Below are positions 58,301 through 64,000 of a stretch of DNA of 64,000 nt, piece by piece (within the stretch, counting starts at the first letter, position 1; each line of letters begins with the position of its first letter). The translations under genes were made by a program, and so were the position numbers. The DNA is from Gymnopilus junonius (taxonomy: Eukaryota > Basidiomycota > Agaricomycetes > Agaricales > Galerinaceae): positions 310,001-374,000 of the forward strand of contig JADNYJ010000009.1 in assembly GCA_015501075.1 (NCBI GenBank), read 5' to 3'. The notes under the pieces are model-generated. The model was given only the letters and a program-made list of their open reading frames with translations. It was not told the DNA's origin and searched no databases.

Positions 58301-61300
58301 TTGATTTTCGCGAGCGACGGCATGGTAAATGTGAATCTGCTTGGCCTCGACAAAGCACGGGGTCAAGTTGTAATTAGACAGCCGACTGAGCTCCAGCTGG
58401 AAGGCAAGTGCTGGTTCGATATTGCGAATGGCCTGTTCTTCTTTCCAGACGCCACCGAAATCACGCAAAGTGAAATATACAGGATAAAGTCCTCGACGGC
58501 AGAGGAGGATGGAGATACGACGAACTCCGCGATGAGTGAGTACTTCAGCGTGTTTGTTGACGAATTCGACCACTGTTTTATTCCATTCGGCCTCGGGCAT
58601 GTCGTCTTCTTCGCGGAAGATGCGTAAAGCAATGTTGACCACATTGGGTGGCTCACTATTGGCACCATGTCGTTCTGAGAATTCTTGCTCATCGAAAGCT
58701 GGCAGGATGGAAACAACTTTAGTGAAGCCTTTGGCCATAGCACCGACACTCTGGAAAGATGCAATTACACCAGTGCGAACGGGTTGAGACTGATGTCGAT
58801 TGATCATGTAGGTTAGATCGCTAACTGACGCAGACCGACGTGTTTCCCTGGTGCAAAAATGTAAATAAAGATATTATTTGCCAGTGAAATCAATACTCAC
58901 CCAACCGCGATACGCGGGGTGTCCGGAGGTGAATGGGATTGTCCAAGGTTAAATCTCCAGTTGACCACAGTTGGAACTTCTCCGTCATCGAGACCGTCTC
59001 CCTCTTCGTAATCGATAGAAAGGAGAGAATAGGCTTTGTAAGCACGTCTAATATAGACTTCAAAAGCCGCTGAAGAAGAAGTATCAGTGCCACAGAGTCG
59101 GTGGGGAAAATGAGCTGGTCTGACCTAGTCGAACCATGGGATCTTCATGATTAAAGAATGCAGGTAGGACATCATAAACTGTGTATCTTGAGTCCGTAAG
59201 TTCTCTCAGGACCTCAGCAGATGGAGTTCTGCAAAGTATTAGACTATTTGTAAGACTATCGACGACAAAGGAAAATACCTCGGGGCTTGGCCAGATTCTC
59301 CATAGTAATTGTTGGAAACAGAGTTCTTTAGCACCGCTTCCATCTGGATCAGGCGCTCCTCATATGAGGGCATTTGTCCAAGGATGAGAACTTCGCGAGC
59401 TTTTAACGACACGGAAGTTGACGATCTGGTTACGCGAATTAGAAAAAGTTGGGCTAGACAAAAAATAAAGTAGTACTTCGCCTCCAGGATGGCGAGAGCT
59501 TGTAGAACTTTGAAGAGTGGACTTTCGGGGTTAGAGACATTGAAGTTGCTATTCTTCAGGTAATCAAGGATAGCCAGGACAAGCTTGGCTTTGCTCTGAA
59601 CTTTAATATGACTGAGAACAAAACCGACAGCCGTATCAAGCTCATCCTTGTATTGTTCACGTAATGCGAGGACGCGAGCTTCGATGCTGCCACCGAAGAG
59701 CTTTTCCGTGGCTTCATAACGGGATAGAAGGTTTGCAATGGTATCTGTGGCATGACCCTTGACACCACCCGCATACCGTTCAACAGCGTCAGACAGCGCA
59801 GCAATCTTGCTACGGAACATTGCTCGATCCTGAGGAAGAACATTGTCTTGGGCATAGTGATCAATTAACTTCTTGATACGGTTCGCAGGGAATTCGGTAG
59901 CTTCCCCTTTGGCCTTGGCACTTTCCATAGCTGAACGAATACCATCTTCCAATTTCGAAGGAATACGACCAGAGAGAGATGAAAGAATGGCATTTACCTC
60001 AGAATAGGGCAGCTGTGGGTCATGCAAGACTTCAATCAACTCCTTGAGAGTCGAATTCATAATAGACTGATTGTCGAAACCATCCAGAATATCGTTCAAA
60101 ATTACGAGGCAACGGTTAAGTCTTTGATGCGGTTTGTTGCCGACAACACCAGGAGCGCCCATAGGGGGGAGAAGGCCTTCGAAAGGCTTTGCATGTTTGA
60201 CGCGGGCAGGGTCATCCAGGGTCAAAATACCCAGAATATCTCCTGGCTCCAGACTAACTCCAGGCTGCTTGATCAATTGCACCACACCATCTTCAGATGC
60301 AACCAGAGGCATGTACATCTTCATGACCTGACACCGAATGTGAGAGAATGACTACCTCTGAAATGAAATAAATACCTACCTCAATCTCAGCGTACTGATC
60401 GCCTGCCTTGACATGGTCTCCACTATCAACAAAATATCTGATAAGTTTTCCGGGACTTGGGCTTCTTAATTGTGTAGGATCGTTTTCTTGTTCAATCAAA
60501 CAGGTCTTGGCATCGACCATCAATCTGAGGGCGCCAACTTCCTCTCTCCAGTAGATCGAGTGACTTTTCCCATCCAAAAGGACAAGTAAACCTCCATCTG
60601 CCAGTGCACGGGCACCGACCATTGTGCTCCCGCCATTCAAATAGAGTGTCCAAACAGTAGAAGATGATCTAGTGACTGTGAAGGAGTAACGCGTGTTTTC
60701 ATATATGAAATCAATGCCGAAGACCGTGCGGAGAACATCTCGTCCTGGGACTTGTCCTTTGTCGAGAATGCGCTTGTACTCTGTCCAGCACGCCTCAGAG
60801 GCAAGGTACGCTTTCGTGACAGCACCACAGACGACGGCAAGAGTTGCGTCAGGGCGTTCTGCAGTGAGTTTATTGCTGATAAGAGAATCAAGCCATCCGG
60901 TGGTTATAGTGTTTTCTTTGAAGGCCTCCAATTCAAGAAGTTTGATAAGATACTCGACTGTCGTCCTGAAATCGCCTCTGATGCTCAGTTCCTTCAAAGC
61001 AACAATCATATTCTTTCGGCTCTCCCCTCGATCTTCACCGTAGGCAAAGATATGTCCAAATTGTGAGTCTGCAAATTCGTGCAACCCTCCGGCAGTACTT
61101 ACAGAGAAGTAGCCCCAGACATTCGTGCTCGATCGGAAGTTAAGCTCCTGCAGAGAACCTGAGGAAGGCTTGAAACCAGCATCTGGATTCTCGGCTGTGA
61201 TTCGCACAGCTACGACATGACCCTTGGGCCGAGGTTTGCGTTGAAGACGGTTAGAATCAGGATTCGTCATGTCGAAATCGATCTCAGATGAACCGTTAGG

Positions 61301-62770
61301 TGCAACCCCATAAAGCTGACGGATATCGCGGATGCGATGGAGAGGAACGCCCATTGCAATTTGGAGTTGCGCAGCGGGAAGATTGACGCCGCTGACCATT
61401 TCAGTTGTTGGGTGCTCAACTTGGAGACGCGGATTCAACTCCAAGAAATAGAAGTAGTCATCGGCATGGCTATACAAATCTATGGGGATGATAGGTAAGT
61501 AATTTTGTCAGGAATAGAAAGGAAATTAAGGACAGACATTCCACAGTTCCCGCACTGACATAACCAACCAGTTTTGAGAGGCGTACGGCAGCACGTTCCA
61601 TCTGTTCAAATGTGTCTTCTTTGGCAATGGTGACAGGGGCTTCTTCGATAATCTTCTGATGACGGCGTTGGACAGAGCAATCGCGTCCAAATAGGGATAT
61701 AGCATTCCCATATTGATCTGCTAGAAGCTGCACTTCCAAATGGCGCGCCTGACCGGCGAGCTTCATGATAAAAATGGGGGAACCTGTACGCCATCAGACC
61801 ATGTTGCGATGTAAAAAAATTTCGTACATACCAGGAATTTCACCAGCTACTGCATGGAACGCGTTTTTGAATGCCTCCGGTTGTTCGACCTTACGAATAC
61901 CTTTCCCACCACCTCCTTCACTGGCCTTAATCATAACAGGATAGCCGATCTGCTCAGCCTTCTTCATCCCCTCTTCAACAGAGGTAACGCAGGCATCCGC
62001 GTAAGCTTTGTCGGGAACAGTCACAAAGCCGGCTTCAGAAAGAATCGTGTCTAAAATGCCAGTACCCGACCATGGCATCGTTGGGACCTCGGCACTTTGG
62101 GCGACAATAGTGCTGGAAATCTTATCACCAAGACTCCGCATGGCGCTTCCTGGTGGGCCAATGAAAACGATCTTGTGCTTACTAGCGGCAAGACTTTCAG
62201 GTAGACGGGGGTTTTCAGACGCATGGCCCCACCCAGCCCATACCGCATGCACCCCAGCTCGTTCGGCCACATCCACGATAAGATCAACGTTCGCGTAGTT
62301 GTTGTTATTGCTCCCTCCTGGTACTTCAATATAGCGGTCGGCCATCCTAATGTACTCAGCGTTTACTTTCAAGTCTTCGGGAGTTGCCATTACAGTAAAC
62401 TCGACAGCTCTTTCACGACCAAATGTTTCGTAGCTCCATTGGCGAATAGATCTAATTTCCTTAACAGCAGCAATACCTAAAAAGACATGTTAAAAGACCG
62501 TGTGAAGGAAATTTCCGACGCGTACCGTTGTTTGCGATGAGGACCTAGAGGGAGATTTGTTCAGCAAGACGCGGAAAGGAATGGGAATAAGACATACTTT
62601 TGTGATAACTGTGTGGCCACTGTGTGATTTGACAAAGTCGAGAACACTACTGGGGGTTGCTTTGTCTAGCGAGTTTCCACCTAGACGAATGTAAGTTCAA
62701 TACCTTGGGGAAGCATACGATGTACGTCACCTATATACTGCTGGACGCGCGAATGGTCGTACGCCGACAT
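55350..62770 (-). CDS. ACC1: ACC1, acetyl-CoA carboxylase
   Basis: Large cytosolic multifunctional enzyme that makes malonyl-CoA for fatty acid synthesis. The start [14 protein letters not shown] at 62770 is spliced to [11 protein letters not shown]. The biotin carboxylase domain shows [20 protein letters not shown], the ATP-grasp loop [10 protein letters not shown], and [20 protein letters not shown]. The biotin site EVMKM is split by an intron after Glu, with the Lys near 60320. A central region follows (59239-60324), then the carboxyltransferase halves in a long exon of about 940 codons (55988-58807), including [15 protein letters not shown], then [18 protein letters not shown]. The C-terminus ends in [14 protein letters not shown] at 55350 after a last intron. 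About 2200 residues, all domains in the usual order. No frameshift seen. Confidence 0.96.
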
Positions 62771-63301
62771 GGCTGGCTCTCGATACCGGGGAAAGAGCGA
62801 GCAACACTGGCAAGTTGGGAGAGAGGAGAAAAGAAAGATAGAAACCGAGAAGCGGGTTATATGCTGAAGGCTCCTCTGGGGACAGAGTAATGATCGACCC
62901 CAAAATTCTGCCATTTCGCTTACGTAAGCACTAAGGGTCAACGCCCTCCCGAGTGCTCTGGTCCATCCCAAGCACCCACTTCGAGCTTGCTTTACTTCGG
63001 GTTGGCATATGGCGAATAGTGAGTATATGCGCGTAAATCATGAATTAAAATCTGAATCTCTGGCGCCGCACTCGGGCCATCCACAGGAGAATTGGCGTCA
63101 TCGAACTATCATACGGTTCACATTGACTTCGCCGCCCGTCACTTCCGTAGATAACTGAGCGCCTCAGAAGATGCACTCCGCGAGTGCATCTTATAGAATT
63201 CACAGCCAACGTGCTTTGATTGACTGTCAAAGAGACTCGTAGATAAGATGAAAGTAGCCTTATATATGGATTCGATGACGTTAGTGCCCTTCTCCTGTTC
63301 T
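62771..63301. promoter_or_regulatory. ACC1 upstream region and ARPC2 3' flank
   Basis: 531 bp. Contains a perfect inverted repeat at 63168-63192 (11-bp arms, 3-bp centre) and otherwise no feature. A GATGGACC-rich area near 62950 is noted without claim. Confidence 0.45.
63168..63192. promoter_or_regulatory. Perfect 11-bp inverted repeat upstream of ACC1
   Basis: AAGATGCACTC, CGC, GAGTGCATCTT. It may be a hairpin in the ARPC2 3' UTR or a binding site for a dimeric factor 400 bp upstream of ACC1. Seen directly; role unknown. Confidence 0.5.
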
Positions 63302-64000
63302 TTATCGCGATACCATTGTCCTGCCACTTTGTTATATGTCAGTACGATGCCTGGAGCAGCATAAGGTCAGGAACAATACCTCGCGGTCTTTCTTTCTGTT
63401 GTCGCAACCTCAGTTTTTGCCCTATTTAAGACCTTCTGGAATTCGGTGACGCGGTACCTCATTCTAGAGTGCATATAAGCTTTGGAACACTTGATGTGAT
63501 AATGCAAATAGTCGCGGAATAGTTGGATATGAGATATGGTAGCAGGAGCCACCGATTTCGTGAAATGTCGAGGGAAAAGAACAAAGGTAACGTAACCAAT
63601 TTCCTCGCTGTTCCTCAGGCCAGGAACATGGCGAATTTCCAATGGAGGATCACGACTGGAATACAAAACTTGAGGTGCATTTTGAATGGAAGGTTGACGC
63701 CGAGCATCAACGAATTCCTGGAGACAACATGAGATTGATTGCAGCAAGCCAACTTCCAGAAGATAGCCCTACCTGGAGAAAGACTTTGCCAAATATCCTG
63801 TCGGTTTCTTCTCTGAAGACAGTTGAAAATATGACAGTAACACGGTCTGGAGCTGCTTGGATATACATCGCTTCTTCGTCTCTGTAATGAACTTGCATTA
63901 ACTCTCCCTGCCCTCCTGAAGATTCTAATTGTTTCTGTGTCTCAAATCCACGTTCAAATGGAGCAGAAAGTGCATTGCGCTTGAGAAGGGCAAGGGACTC
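63302..64000 (-). CDS. ARPC2: ARPC2, Arp2/3 complex 34-kDa subunit (5' end outside window)
   Basis: Arpc2 is the central subunit of the Arp2/3 complex, which nucleates branched actin filaments at endocytic patches. Three exons are seen. The outermost runs off the right edge and includes [20 protein letters not shown] and [20 protein letters not shown]. The next has [60 protein letters not shown] and [12 protein letters not shown] short last exon gives SGRTMVSR and a stop at 63302-63304. These match the highly conserved C-terminal two thirds of the family. The N-terminus is missing. Confidence 0.95.

Overview
The window looks like nuclear DNA of a mushroom-forming basidiomycete (Agaricomycetes). 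Genes are intron-dense, with introns mostly about 45-70 bp and GT-AG borders. Housekeeping proteins have typical fungal forms. Several families are known mainly from Agaricomycetes: a seven-helix membrane protein, F-box proteins, and conserved proteins of unknown role. All calls come from reading the sequence; exon borders were placed by splice signals, reading frame and remembered family motifs, not by a search.

Layout. 1-402: 5' end of LEO1 (minus strand, runs off the left edge). 1144-2792: conserved WPGY protein. 3669-5001: short-chain dehydrogenase with a probable frameshift. 5221-6512: seven-helix membrane protein. 7184-7997 and 8143-11223: kinetochore NNF1 and the Golgi/endosomal E3 ligase TUL1/DSC1, divergent. 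11431-11513: tRNA-Asp with an 11-nt intron. 11718-11984: small basic protein. 12306-13936: phosphatidylserine decarboxylase. 14050-14971: riboflavin RIB3. 15438-16561: mitochondrial phosphate carrier. 16839-18618: two small DNA transposons, one Tc1/mariner-pogo type with TA duplication and one hAT type with an 8-bp duplication. 20786-22168: F-box protein. 23180-25081: conserved basidiomycete protein with two GC-AG introns. 27357-28134: broken gene. 28366-29271: secreted protein.

30598-36149 holds two nearly identical 2.5-kb elements in inverted orientation, 500 bp apart. Each has short terminal inverted repeats, an apparent 2-bp target duplication and a tRNA-like Pol III promoter pair. Each carries a six-exon gene for a 525-residue protein I cannot place. 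The left copy is open; the right copy is broken by small indels. I see no recognised transposase, so this is the best candidate for an undescribed mobile element.

36150-44837 is gene-poor. From 44838 on the region is dense again: a coiled-coil protein, COQ6 (ubiquinone synthesis), SEC6 (exocyst), a macro-domain protein, QNS1 (NAD synthetase), ACC1 (acetyl-CoA carboxylase) and the 3' part of ARPC2 (Arp2/3 complex). The macro-domain gene sits between convergent SEC6 and QNS1, flanked by two direct copies of their shared 215-bp 3' junction. One copy now ends SEC6 and the other ends QNS1.

The housekeeping genes do not form one pathway, although several serve membrane and lipid biology (PSD, ACC1, TUL1, SEC6) and mitochondria (MIR1, COQ6). 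Single-base frameshifts at short homopolymers in COQ6, the dehydrogenase and the second mobile element suggest residual sequence errors.
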